A DNA stretch of 64,000 nt. It comes from Mytilus galloprovincialis. Its lineage: Eukaryota > Mollusca > Bivalvia > Mytilida > Mytilidae. How positions within the stretch are numbered: the stretch's first letter is position 1; each line of letters opens with the position of its first letter. Shown piece after piece: positions 1 through 9,416 of this stretch. Under the pieces are notes generated by a model. It was not told the origin of the DNA and did not search any database. It saw only the letters and a list, made by a program, of their open reading frames with translations. The position numbers and the translations under genes are program-made. The stretch spans positions 38,994,602 through 39,058,601 of the forward strand of contig NC_134850.1 of NCBI RefSeq assembly GCF_965363235.1, in the 5' to 3' direction.

Positions 1-1116
1 TAATAAGTCTATTTAAAGGTTTTGTTAGTTTCTGAGGAGAATACTGACATTTTTGTTCTTTATATAGAATACTTACATAAAAAAATTGGATGTGAAAAAC
101 CTGAACGTATAAGATGTCTGCATGTTGAGTTATATTTACGAATTATTTCCTTATACCGATGATAAAATTTAGTAAATGTTTTGACCAGTTTGTGATATCG
201 AAAACCCTGGTGTAATAATTTTTTAGTAATACATAAAGTTCTCTCGCTAAAATCTAATACGTTGTTACATACACGAGAGAATCGTACAAGTTGAGATATT
301 TAAACACCATAAGATGATGACAATGGAACGTCACCATCTACAAATGGATAATTAACAATAGGAAATGAAAAAACATCTCTCTTATCAGCAATTTTTGTAT
401 TAATCTTCCCGTTTCTGATATAGATATCAAGATCGAGGAAAGGGCAGTGGTCATTGTTATCATTAGCTTTAATTAAAGTAAGTTCTACAGGATACATTTC
501 TTTAGTATACATACGGAAGTCGTTATTATTGAGAGCCAATATATCATCCAAATATCTAAAAGTATTGTTAAATTTTTGTATCAAATATTGTTTTGATGGG
601 TCTTTTCTAATTTAAGTCATAAATTGTAACTCATAACAATACAAAAACAGGTCCGCAATAATTGGTTCACAGTTAGTCCCCATTGGAATTCCAATAACTT
701 GACGATATGCGGAATCTCTAAAGCGAACAAAAATGTTATCAAATAAAAAATTCAAGCGCATAAATAGTATCAAAGCATGTCCAATTGACATAGTTCTTTT
801 GATTATTGCTACTAAAAAATGATCGCATAGAGTTTGAACATATGTACTCGCATTCCGACTTTTTAAATGCCAAGTTAATTAGGGATGTGAATTTTTTCTT
901 AATAAGAATATGAGGCAAAGTGGTATATAGGGTAGAAAAATCAAAACTTTGAACAGTTTTAAAATCACCAATATATGCATGCAATTTATCAAGTACTTCC
1001 AACGAGTTTTTGACACTCCAAAAGTAATTAATTCCAATATTTTCAAAGGCCTTATTTGAACAATTTATTATAAGGTTTTTTATTGTACCAAGTGTACTAG
1101 TAAGTAAAACAGACAA
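1..1116 (-). pseudogene. Degraded Penelope-like reverse transcriptase remnant
   Basis: Reading the minus strand from about 1116 down to 1 gives a reverse transcriptase-like protein broken by stops. Seen in order: a 'SFDFSTLYTTLPH' block (about 925-960), a 'GIPMGTNCEPIIADLF' block (about 640-700), the catalytic-type 'YLDDI' motif (about 540-560), and a 'CPFLDLDIYI..GK..TKI' thumb-like block (about 395-450). In-frame stops lie near 298-300 (TAA where the paralogue at 5250 has a Tyr codon) and near 612. The 'PFLD...GK..TK' and 'SFDFSTL' blocks resemble Penelope-like RTs more than LTR RTs; this class call is from memory. Both ends are incomplete and no endonuclease domain is seen. Confidence 0.7.
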
Positions 1117-1136
1117 TTTAGTAGTAGAACAATGGA

Positions 1137-1281
1137 CAGTAGCGGGTCCAGGGGTGTTCTGGGTATAGGAACCCTTTTTTTTTGGAGATCAATGCATTTG
1201 AATGGAAACATATAGTTGGAACCCCCTCCTTGTGTCCTGGATTGGGAACCCCCCTTTTTTAAATGGATGGATCCGCCACTG
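1137..1281. mobile_element. Short inverted-repeat element, copy 1 (GGATCCGCCACTG ends)
   Basis: The left end reads CAGTAGCGGGTCCAGGGG and the right end TGGATGGATCCGCCACTG, which are imperfect inverted repeats of each other. It is about 145 bases long, with a T-run and C-run inside and no coding capacity. A second copy lies at 2150-2301 and the same terminus (CAGTGGCGGATCCAG) recurs at 8577. It behaves like a MITE. Confidence 0.6.
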
Positions 1282-1435
1282 CCCCTCATGCAGTCGAACA
1301 AGATGGACTGATTTTCAATAACCTATCTATTAAATGTTATCATTTTCTACTTATGTTACTTTAAAAGAAGTAACCAAAATCAATATATGCGTAATCTGTC
1401 CATATGTTAGTGTCATCTAGATCTATTATTAACTA
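1282..1435. repeat. Flank shared with 2302-2437 (direct duplication)
   Basis: The bases following copy 1 (starting CCCCTCATGCAGTCGAAC) are nearly identical to those following copy 2 at 2302-2437. The similarity therefore extends about 150 bases past the inverted-repeat end, so the two copies belong to a larger repeat or a local duplication of about 290 bp. Confidence 0.65.
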
Positions 1436-1569
1436 TTTTAAAGCCAATCGAGTAAAATACGGATCTATAAATGTATGATTTGCTTAAATGATAAAGATTT
1501 ATGATTATTTATACTTTGATATAATTGATGGAATACTTTTCACATATCGATTGTTTGTACAACTTTTAT

Positions 1570-1910
1570 GAGAAAAAAACCCGTATGTGCCTGCCCCAAG
1601 TCAGGATCCTGTAATTCAGTGGTTGTCGTTTGTTTACTAGTATGTGCTACATATTCGTTTTTGTTCATTTGTTTTATATAATTAAGGCCGTTAGTTTTCT
1701 CGTTTGAATTGGATTTCATTGTTATTTCTGAACCTTTTATAGATGACAATGCGATATGGACTTTGCTCATTGTTGAAGGCCGTACGGTGACCTACAGTTG
1801 TTAATTTCTGTGTCCTTTTGTGGACAGTTGTCTCATTGGGATTAATACCACAGCTTCTTTTTTTATATGTATCATTATTGAACGCATACATATCGTTATC
1901 TAGGTTCTTC
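1570..1910 (-). repeat. Interspersed repeat of the GAAGATGTGGTATGA family
   Basis: Minus-strand sequence related to repeats at 11310-11700, 20884-21245, 28683-28845 and 60380-60620. Shared landmarks are the 'GACTTTGCTC..TTGTTGAAGGCCGTACGGTGACC' stretch (split here around 1750-1795) and a 'TGTGGACAGTTGTCTCATTGG' stretch at about 1821. There is no coding signal. Confidence 0.5.
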
Positions 1911-2149
1911 TATTTTAATTGTATATATATATATATCTACTACCCCTTTCGAATAAACAAAGAATGGTACACAAAGAAGCTTTAAATAAAATACATTTCA
2001 AACAAAGATAAGAAAAAACCAACGAAAGTGGTAATTATTTAACAATTTTGCATTAGTGTTAATGCTCATCTTACAGTGCAAGATGCATGCAGTACACTTA
2101 AATTCAAATAATGCCGTGACAGTTTATAGCGATATTTTTTGTAACAGCT

Positions 2150-2301
2150 CAGTGGCGGGTCCAGGGGTGTTCTGGGGATAGGAACCCTTTTTTTGGAGAT
2201 CAATGCATTTGAATGGGAACATATAGTTGGAACCCCCTCCTTGTGTCCTGGATTGGGGACTCCCCCCTTTTTTTTTTTTTTAATGAATGGATCCGCCACT
2301 G
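2150..2301. mobile_element. Short inverted-repeat element, copy 2
   Basis: Ends are CAGTGGCGGGTCCAGGGG and AATGGATCCGCCACTG, forming terminal inverted repeats. About 152 bp, more than 85% like the copy at 1137-1281 by eye. Long T and C runs lie in the middle. The ORF across it is a shadow. Confidence 0.65.
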
Positions 2302-2459
2302 CCCCTCATGCAGTCGAACAAGATGGACTGATTTTAATAACCTATCTATTAAATGTTAGCATTTTCTACTTATGTTACTTTAAAAGAAGTAACCAAAATC
2401 AATGTATGCGTAATCTGTCCATATGTAAGTGTCATATATTACCAAACACAATGTTAGTC

Positions 2460-2738
2460 AAAGTTTCAAGAGGACATTCACGAAACTTAGGCAGCAATCA
2501 TTTCATTTTCAGGGGAGGGGGGGGGGGCTATGTTTTTTTTTTAAAGTTTGTTTCTTATTGTTCTGCCACTATATGTAATGCTAAAATTGAAATGAAAGAA
2601 AAAAATGTTTTCGACCTGTCTCCAAAAAATATTGTCTTTCGCCGAAGGAAAAAAATCCATAGCCCCCCCCCCCCCCCCTCTGCACGAAAATCAAATGTTT
2701 GCTGCCTAAGGCATGTGTGGAAAACTTTAATAGTTAGT
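2460..2738. mobile_element. Foldback element with G-run and C-run arms
   Basis: The left arm (about 2462-2528) contains CTTAGGCAGCAATCATTT followed by TTTTCAGGGGAGGGGG. The right arm (about 2662-2725) contains a 17-base C run, then the reverse complement of the same words (AAATGTTTGCTGCCTAAG). The arms pair imperfectly around a loop of about 130 bases. This looks like a small non-autonomous foldback/MITE. Confidence 0.55.
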
Positions 2739-3167
2739 TTAAATAATTGTATATACATCTATTTACATAAATCTCTATGAAACCAGTTTTTGACAACTAT
2801 TATTATAAAAGTTTAAATCGCCATTCAAAAACTTTTTAAGTGTTTTCTTTTTAATTATTTTAAGTCATTTACGTTTCACTAAATAAATATCTGTTCACGT
2901 TGCAATGATCAGAAATAAACCAAATATTTGGATTTTTTTCGTGAATTATTTGTCGTAACTTATTGTAAAAAATTGTATGTGTTCCTGTTTTCTCCTATGT
3001 TTCGCACATATACTGTTCAGTCGAAATAGAAAGTACAATGATGTATTTTTAGTTTAATCTATTTTTAGATCATGTTATTACTACGCATATGGGCACTATT
3101 GCCACGATTACCTGAGGGCACCGATTATCTCAGGGCATACAGCAGCGGACCTAACTGCCATCTGCAC
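2739..3167. other. Intergenic, no feature recognised
   Basis: AT-rich sequence with frequent stops in all frames. I see no repeat family, RNA gene or promoter here. Confidence 0.5.
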
Positions 3168-3400
3168 CTTAAACCGGAAGTCTTGTCTATGACTAAAAGT
3201 CAGTCTGATGACGGAATCAATATCCGGACTCCTTTTTTGTCGTTTTTCTCCAAAAATAACCCAATCTGAATAATCATAAGAATGGATGACAAATGCGACT
3301 ATGCATGTTACCCATAGAACACAGAGGCAAGATGATTAATTTAACGTGGAAAGAAGAGAAGCGACACACAAAATGAGGTCTTCTCGTTTAATAGTATAGA
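3168..3400 (-). mobile_element. Helitron 5'-end fragment (minus orientation)
   Basis: The reverse complement begins TCTATACTATTAAACGAG at 3400 and continues with the GAAGACCTCATTTTG..GTCGCTTCTCTTCTTTCC stretch of the Helitrons at 19170 and 28332-29775. It is more diverged than those copies and lacks the 3' hairpin/CTAG end, so it is a truncated relic of the same family. Confidence 0.65.
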
Positions 3401-3759
3401 TGTATTACCTTAAATTCGAAACTAATAATTAGTTTCTATTTAACCATATTTAAAAAATCATAATCATTGGTTGAATTTGATATCATATTTTATTTCTAAT
3501 TTTTTTAATTTGTTATTTTCTTTTACGCCAATACATCGGTCTATATAAACTATAGGTATACAATTATATCAACATCAATAAAACATATAAAACATACATA
3601 AACACAGACTATGTGACAGCAGAAGGTGTTGTAATGATAAACAAACATTATTTTAACATTTCGGATCTAAGCTTAAAAGATCTAAAAATAAATTTACCTA
3701 AATTACACAATTCTTTTACATTATTAGTACTCATCAGTTTAATAAATTTGTACATATGT
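3401..3759. other. Intergenic, no feature recognised
   Basis: AT-rich, stop-rich and without a repeat signature I could match elsewhere in the window. Confidence 0.4.
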
Positions 3760-3761
3760 AG

Positions 3762-4260
3762 TGTCATCACATCGTAAGACACGAAGTTCAAAGTTTCAAA
3801 TCATGCACAATTTTTTTTATACGGGTTAATAACCGATGGTGCGTTTCATTTCATTTTCATCTTCACGTAAACAATTGGGAAAAAAGCATGCACAAAGATA
3901 GGATGAAGATATGATGATCTTAAGACACCTAATCAGGGGTGGTGTTCTCAAAGCTATCTTAGGACTAGGACGTGTCCTAAGTCCATCTTATGACAGGCAT
4001 TTATCCTAAGTCGTGTTCTCGAAGCTCTCTTAATTTACGATATATCGCAGTTTTCGTCCTAACTTTAGGACACCTAATTAGGTGTCTTAGGATCATCCTA
4101 TCTTCATCCCAACATAATAAAGTTTGGATTTCGCTTTTTGTTCAATTTTTACCTGAAGATTAACATGAGAATGAAACGCACCATCGGTTTTGACTCGTAT
4201 ATAAAGAAATACGGCATGATTTTAAACTTTGAACTTCGTTTTTACGATTACACTACCAAC
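3762..4260. repeat. Large imperfect palindrome, about 500 bp
   Basis: Matching inverted words lie on both sides of a centre near 4010. ACGAAGTTCAAAGTTT (about 3780) pairs with AAACTTTGAACTTCGT (about 4225). CCGATGGTGCGTTTCATT (about 3833) pairs with AATGAAACGCACCATCGG (about 4170). A GGATGAAGAT / ATCTTCATCC pair flanks the centre. Outer and inner arms overlap the left half of the element at 3943-4811. Confidence 0.6.
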
Positions 4261-4811
4261 TCAATTCTCATTTCAAAACAAGTTGTTTTCTAGTTTAAAT
4301 TACAATCCTTTTTGATATAATTTTAGAATTACATTTAAAATCATGGATTTGATTCTTTAATTGTAATTATAAAATTCGTAAACAATTTCATTAATTGGTT
4401 TAGTCATTAATAAATGTTTTATCAAAAAATAAAATTGACGATTTAAAATTTCGACTTAGGATATGTTTATGACGTCCTAACATAAGATACGTCTGAGATA
4501 GCTTCGTGACACCACTTAAGAGTGTCCTAAATTGATCCTAAGTCCATCCTAAAATTGGTCTTATATATGACCGAGGACGACTCTTAGGATACTTTCGAGA
4601 ACACCACCCCAGGTGTCCTAAAGTTAGGACGAACAATGTGATATATCCTAAGTTAAGAGAGCTTCGGGAACATGACTTAGGACAAAGACTTGTCATATTA
4701 ACATAGTCTTAGGACACGTCCTAATCTACATCTACATCTACATCGTTGAAATGCATAGGGTCTAAGAACCATCACGCAAGTACTAATTTGCTTCGAGAAC
4801 ACCACCCCTGG
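3943..4811. mobile_element. Foldback element with CAGGGGTGGTGTTCTC ends
   Basis: A perfect 16-base terminal inverted repeat: CAGGGGTGGTGTTCTC at the left and GAGAACACCACCCCTG at the right. An internal copy of GAGAACACCACCCC near 4597 suggests a nested or duplicated right arm. The interior is built of many copies of TCCTAAG/CTTAGGA words in both orientations (for example CTAACTTTAGGACACCTAA). There is no ORF; it is a non-autonomous foldback-type element. Confidence 0.6.
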
Positions 4812-5040
4812 TAATTTTTCATATGTTATTTGTTTAGTGTTACCCGATAAAGCAGGAACAACTTTTCTTAAGGTAGCACTACAATCAGAATTTTCTGACT
4901 CCAATCAACAGTCTTTAAAGATTAATTTCTCCAAAACTACTCAATGGATTTTTAAAATCTTTAACTCATTTTAAAGCTGAAATATAACTCTTTCTTAATT
5001 TATATATAAATTTATTTTTGTTTTGATTTATCTCAAAATA
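4812..5040. other. Spacer, no feature recognised
   Basis: AT-rich spacer between the foldback element and the retroelement copy. The minus ORF over its left end is a shadow of repeat sequence. Confidence 0.4.
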
Positions 5041-5043
5041 TAG

Positions 5044-5649
5044 CTCATTAATTGCCAAAAAAGTGGTGAACTTACTTTAAATAAAGCTAATACTAACAAT
5101 GACCACTGCCCTTTTCTTGATCTTGATATCTATATCACTAATGGAAAGCTGAATACTAAAATTTATGATAAAAGGGATGATTTTTCATTTCCTATCGTTA
5201 ATTATCCGTTTTTAGATGGTGACATTCCCTTGTCACCATCTTACGGTGTTTATATATCTCAACTTGTACGATTCGCTCGTGTATGTAACAATGTTTTCGA
5301 TTTTAACGAGAGAAATTTGTGTATTACTGAAAAATTATTACACCAGGGTTTTCGATATCACAAACTAGTCAAAACATTTACTAAATTTTATCATCGGTAT
5401 AAAGACATCATTCGTAAATATAGCTCAACATGCAGACTTCTAATACGTTCAGGTATTTCACATCCAATTTTTTATGGTAATATTCTTTATAAAGCACAAA
5501 GGTGTCAGTATTCACCTCAGAAACTTACAAAACCTTTGAATAGACTTATTAAGAAGGGATATAATTACGATACTGTTGTCAAGTCATTAAAGATTGCATA
5601 TTTTGGCGTTAATATTGAGTCACTGATAAGGTCTTTGCATCGGAACTAA
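5044..5649 (+). CDS. 3' part of a Penelope-like reverse transcriptase ORF (5'-truncated)
   Basis: The frame is open from 5044 to a stop at 5647-5649. It aligns by eye with the minus-strand remnant at 1-600: 'CPFLDLDIYITNGKLNTKIYDKR' blocks, then 'YGVYISQLVRFARVCNN', 'KLLHQGFRYHKLVKTF' and 'RLLIRSGISHPIFYGN'. The last residues ('IESLIRSLHRN') are the natural C-terminus, because the same end is retained in the reversed copy at 15410-15650. The catalytic core (YLDD and upstream) is missing, so this is a 5'-truncated insertion and not an active gene. Class assignment (Penelope-like) is moderate. Confidence 0.7.
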   Translation, partial: LINCQKSGELTLNKANTNNDHCPFLDLDIYITNGKLNTKIYDKRDDFSFPIVNYPFLDGDIPLSPSYGVYISQLVRFARVCNNVFDFNERNLCITEKLLHQGFRYHKLVKTFTKFYHRYKDIIRKYSSTCRLLIRSGISHPIFYGNILYKAQRCQYSPQKLTKPLNRLIKKGYNYDTVVKSLKIAYFGVNIESLIRSLHRN

Positions 5650-6294
5650 ACACATTTATTCTAAAATACAGTTGTTGGCATGACACGGATTATGTTCTTC
5701 TCATATATGTTATGATGGTATGATACTAAACCCCTAACGGGAAGGATTGTGCCTGATGTTCATATGATGAAATCATAATCTTTCAGTCAGTTTAATTGAA
5801 GTCTGGAGCTGGCATGTCAGTTAACTGCTAGTAGTCTGTTGTTATTTATGTATTATTGTCATTTTGTTTATTTTCTTTGGTTACATCTTCTGACATCAGA
5901 CTCGGATTTCTCTTGAACTGAATTTTAATGTGCGTATTGTTATGCGTTTACTTTACTACATTGGTTAGAGGTATAGGGGGAGGGTTGAGATCTCACAAAC
6001 ATGTTTAACCCCGCCGCATTTTTGCGCCTGTCCCAAGTCAGGAGCCTCTGGCCTTTGTTAGTCTTGTATTATTTTAATTTTAGTTTCTTGTGTACAATTT
6101 GGAAATTAGTATGGCGTTCATTATCACTGGGCTAGTATATATTTGTTTAGGGGCCAGCTGAAGGACGCCTCCGGGTGCGGGAATTTCTCGCTACATTGAA
6201 GACCTGTTGGTGACCCTCTGCTGTTGTTGTTTTTTATTTGGTCGGGTTGTTGTCTCTTTGACACATTCCCCATTTCCATTCTCAATTTTATTCC
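5650..6294 (+). mobile_element. 3' untranslated tail of the Penelope-like element
   Basis: It follows the RT stop directly and ends in GGTCGGGTTGTTGTCTC then CCATTTCCATTCTCAATTTTAT. A reverse-complement copy in the same order lies at 14775-15420. 3'-end-only copies lie at 25139-25556, 32606-32665, 46960-47040, 61487-61543 and 63520-63856. This co-linearity shows the common GGTCGGGTTGTTGTC repeat is the tail of this retroelement. Confidence 0.75.
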
Positions 6295-7911
6295 AACTTG
6301 GATGAAAATGGCACATTCATGTCAAATGGTAGTAAATATTTGTTTTCATCCCTGTAATCAACCATGTACAATCTCCAAAACTGTGTCTCAGATTTTTGAT
6401 ATATGCCTCCAGTAAGAAGATATATTGATTTAGCTGCTGGGTGCCAAACCTCATTTCACCTTTCATCTTTGGAAACCTATAAATTCATTTAGAAACAAAT
6501 TATCCAAAAACTGGGACACGGTATTGTAGAAAATACACCCTTTAATCATATATATCAAAGTCAAGCCAAAGGAGGTACCCATAAAGTTTCTATTTTCATT
6601 TTTTCCTTACAATTCTCATGAAAAATTGTTCTGAGAAATGACCTAAAAACTGAATTTCCCCCTTAGAACCCCTATAAAGTCAATATGAATACAAACGTTC
6701 CACTGGGAACACCCCAGGAGTGTTCTGATACCATTACTATATCAATAGAACCACACACTTTGTGTCTTTGATGCTCTAATGCTGTAAATTTTGCATTATA
6801 TGTGAACTGTCCAACACTAATTTGGCATTTGCCGGGAGTTTGACGTCACAGCTGTGATGAAGTAATTAAATATAGACAAAGCTCCGCCTCTTTCCAGACA
6901 GTCTAAGATAAGAGAATAACATGATTGACCAGCTGCATTTATCAATGTTTTAACATATTATTCTCTATATATAAAGAATAATTTTCACTTGAATTTTAAA
7001 AAAGAAATAAACTATGTCTGAAATTAGCTAGAACATTAAAAGTGTGCATCAAAAAACATGTTCATAAAAAGATCAAGACCACCCTTTTCTTGAAATTACA
7101 TTTAATTTAATGGGACTGAAAAAATACACATAAACTGAAAATTAATTAAAATTCATTAAACTGTATTTAAATGAAGAAGACAAAAGAGAAGATATTTATA
7201 CAAGCAGTCAGAGGCTTTCAAAAATACTTCCCCACTCTTTTCCATAGTACTTTTTTCCTCTTTGGTAGATTTTTTCCCTATAGTTTTTTTTTTCTTTTTC
7301 TTTGTTCACTTCCATGTTATATAAATAATTTGTGTTGCAAAACAATGAGATAAGACTACAATATTTATCTTGTGGTCAGGGATTAACAGCTGGACACTGG
7401 TATCAACAGATGATTGGCATATTAGCCCCTCCCAAATGCCTATATATTTAGATTAATTACCATGTGCTTTTATTTACATAAATTCATTATCAATTTACTC
7501 CCTGTTGTGATATGATAATGACTTTGGGATTTTTACAAACTGTGCAGAATAATACTTACTTCAAAATTATGTGATAAAAAAAATATGATCAAAAAATCAT
7601 TGTTAGACTGTAGTGCTACCTTAAAGTCAAAAACAGAAATAAAAATCGAATTATTCACAAATTTTATGTCTGATCAGCTTTGATACATGATCTTAATGAA
7701 AACACAAATATTACATTTTTATTAAGTCGCTCACCGTGTGTTCCAAATTTTTCTTTTGCTTTTGAACTCATAATATGTTCATAAAATATTGAAAGCTGTC
7801 ACTCAAGAGTCTTAATTTTTCTTATGCTTTGGCAAATAGCATCACCATCAAGATCACTAAAGAGACATTGTTTGTCGGAATTTGCATCTGGTTGACTAAA
7901 ATTGGTATCTT
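6295..7911. other. Intergenic, no gene seen
   Basis: AT-rich, with short ORFs lacking coding character. Some paragraphs (for example 6300-6900, with repeated 'CTGGGACACGG', 'CCACTGGGAAC') may be old repeat, but I could not match them inside the window. Confidence 0.4.
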
Positions 7912-8366
7912 TAATGGTTCGAGACCACAATTGTGGTCCCTTGATTTTTGTTGTTCACGAATATAGTCCCTAGTGTTGACAGTGGGTTACTTGCCATTAT
8001 TTTTTTTACCCCTTCCAAATTTATTTCTCCATGTTTAATGCCTCAAATTGCAAGTAGGGGGTGAAATTACACTAAAACAATTTGGGTCCAGAATTTTAAA
8101 GGAAAGTAGTTATTTGGTCAAGCTGAAAAAGGTTAAAAATAAGCACTTCGGAAGCTGTCAAAAGATTTCAAGACGCCCTAAACATAAAATTGTCCATATT
8201 TTGAGTTAAAGCCGATGAAGTTTTCTATAATTTTGATATAATTTGTCCCAAAAGTAGTACAACACACTGTAAAAATTTCATTGAGAAAGCGCAGGTGGGA
8301 TTTTTTAAATTTTCATTTATGTTCTAAAAGAAAAGCACTACGAAATAATGTGGTCTCGGACCTAAT
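7912..8366. mobile_element. Inverted-repeat element (GGTTCGAGACCACAAT ends)
   Basis: The left end GGTTCGAGACCACAATTGTG (7915) matches in inverse the right end AATGTGGTCTCGGACC (about 8347-8362). It is about 450 bp with no coding capacity, consistent with a MITE. The terminal CACAATTGTGG is itself a short palindrome. Confidence 0.5.
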
Positions 8367-8576
8367 GTTATCATTTTAAAATTAGCGAGTGTCGATATCT
8401 CTGTTGGTTCACTGTAAGTCGGTGAGAGTATAACTATTTTTTTTTGTGAGCTTTTTAATGTTGATATTAGACTCTGGACTTTGAAATACTTTTGCCTCGA
8501 GCATCACTGAAAATAGATCAATTGTCGAAATACGGAGCTGTTGCATTGAAATTGGTGCCGTTAATGTTGCTACTGA

Positions 8577-8684
8577 CAGTGGCGGATCCAGAACTTTTCC
8601 TAAGGGGGGCCCGCTCCAGTCTTGCTTCAATGATTCCCTATATAATCAATCAAATTTTTCCCAAGAAAGGGGATCCGCCTTTGC
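8577..8684. mobile_element. Short inverted-repeat element, copy 3 (CAGTGGCGGATCCAG)
   Basis: The left end CAGTGGCGGATCCAGAAC and the right end GGGGATCCGCCTTTG form the same kind of terminus as at 1137 and 2150. About 108 bp and diverged inside. Confidence 0.55.
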
Positions 8685-9190
8685 TACAAGTAGTTGGCTA
8701 GTTTCGTGTACTCTATAAATATATATATTTGGACCAGTTATGGAATCGTTATCTAAGTCAAATGGAAGGTTCCAATCATTCTATCAGTATCTGTGATTGT
8801 TCCAGTGATTTCTAAACTGCACAGTTATAAGATTATTTTGTAAACAACTACCAGGCCACACATCACAAATTAGGCCAACATAAATAAATATAATAATTAC
8901 AATATCATAACAATATAGTAAACTTTATATAAAATAAAAAACAATGATGGTTACATGAAAATGTATTAATTTAGTAATTCATTTGAAAGTTTACACAAAC
9001 ATAAAATATTGATGCCACAGTTTAAGTTTTCCTCGCTAATTCTTGCAGGTTTGTTTAGGCTGATATTTATTTTCACACTGTGCCATTTAGCTTTACTGCA
9101 TTTGCACGTTTTGGTTGTGCACGATCCTTTTCAGTTATACCTTTTGCTTGCGAGTGAAAAGCTAGCCTTCTTATTGGCTGGTGTTCATGA
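8685..9190. other. Upstream flank of the gene, no feature recognised
   Basis: AT-rich sequence leading to the promoter. The plus-strand ORF at 9009-9233 overlaps the promoter palindromes and has no recognisable domain, so I treat it as chance. Confidence 0.4.
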
Positions 9191-9194
9191 CGCA

Positions 9195-9270
9195 ATGGTC
9201 GGACCGTATGAGTATATACCTAAATGGTCATGACCATACGCGTATGGTCCAAATACTCATAATTATGGTC
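9195..9270. promoter_or_regulatory. Palindromic proximal promoter element cluster
   Basis: Two abutting perfect palindromes, ATGGTCATGACCAT (9224-9237) and ACCATACGCGTATGGT (9233-9248), overlap by five bases. They are flanked by diverged inverted arms GACCGTATGAGTAT (9202) and ATACTCATAATTATGGTC (9253). The core GGTCATGACC is two GGTCA half-sites in inverted orientation without a spacer, the layout of a palindromic nuclear-receptor site, although the preferred preceding A is T here. Six GGTC/GACC words occur in about 75 bases, ending about 10 bases upstream of the TATA box. Confidence 0.5.
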
Positions 9271-9277
9271 ACGACGT

Positions 9278-9287
9278 TTATATAAAG
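9278..9287 (+). promoter_or_regulatory. TATA box of the EMI/FN3-like gene
   Basis: TTTATATAAAG-type sequence 40-50 bases upstream of the first ATG. A start site about 30 bases downstream (near 9310) would give a 5' leader of only about 20 bases. Confidence 0.55.
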
Positions 9288-9327
9288 AACTATATGTGAT
9301 GAACTATTTACATTTTAGAGGGTAATT

Positions 9328-9416
9328 ATGATGCAGAAGCCATTTATATATCTTTTATTTGGAATATTTCTACCAGTACAAGCAGCAGCAGCAGTTGTAA
9401 AATGTAACAATGACAG
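9328..9416 (+). CDS. Exon 1: signal peptide
   Basis: Two consecutive ATGs (9328, 9331) begin a hydrophobic leader, 'PFIYLLFGIFLPVQAAAA', followed by 'VVKCNND'. The first ATG is chosen because it is closest to the TATA box; either gives the same mature protein. Signal cleavage is likely after the Ala run (about residue 22). The donor is AG|GTAATT, phase 2. Cys26 is the first cysteine of the EMI-like domain. Confidence 0.8.

Noticed and set aside
2193..2780. 195-residue plus-strand ORF
   Set aside because: It runs across two MITE-like elements and homopolymer G/C/T runs; low-complexity protein with no domain.
9009..9233. 74-residue ORF upstream of the gene
   Set aside because: It overlaps the promoter palindromes and looks hydrophobic only because of T-rich DNA; no start context or domain.
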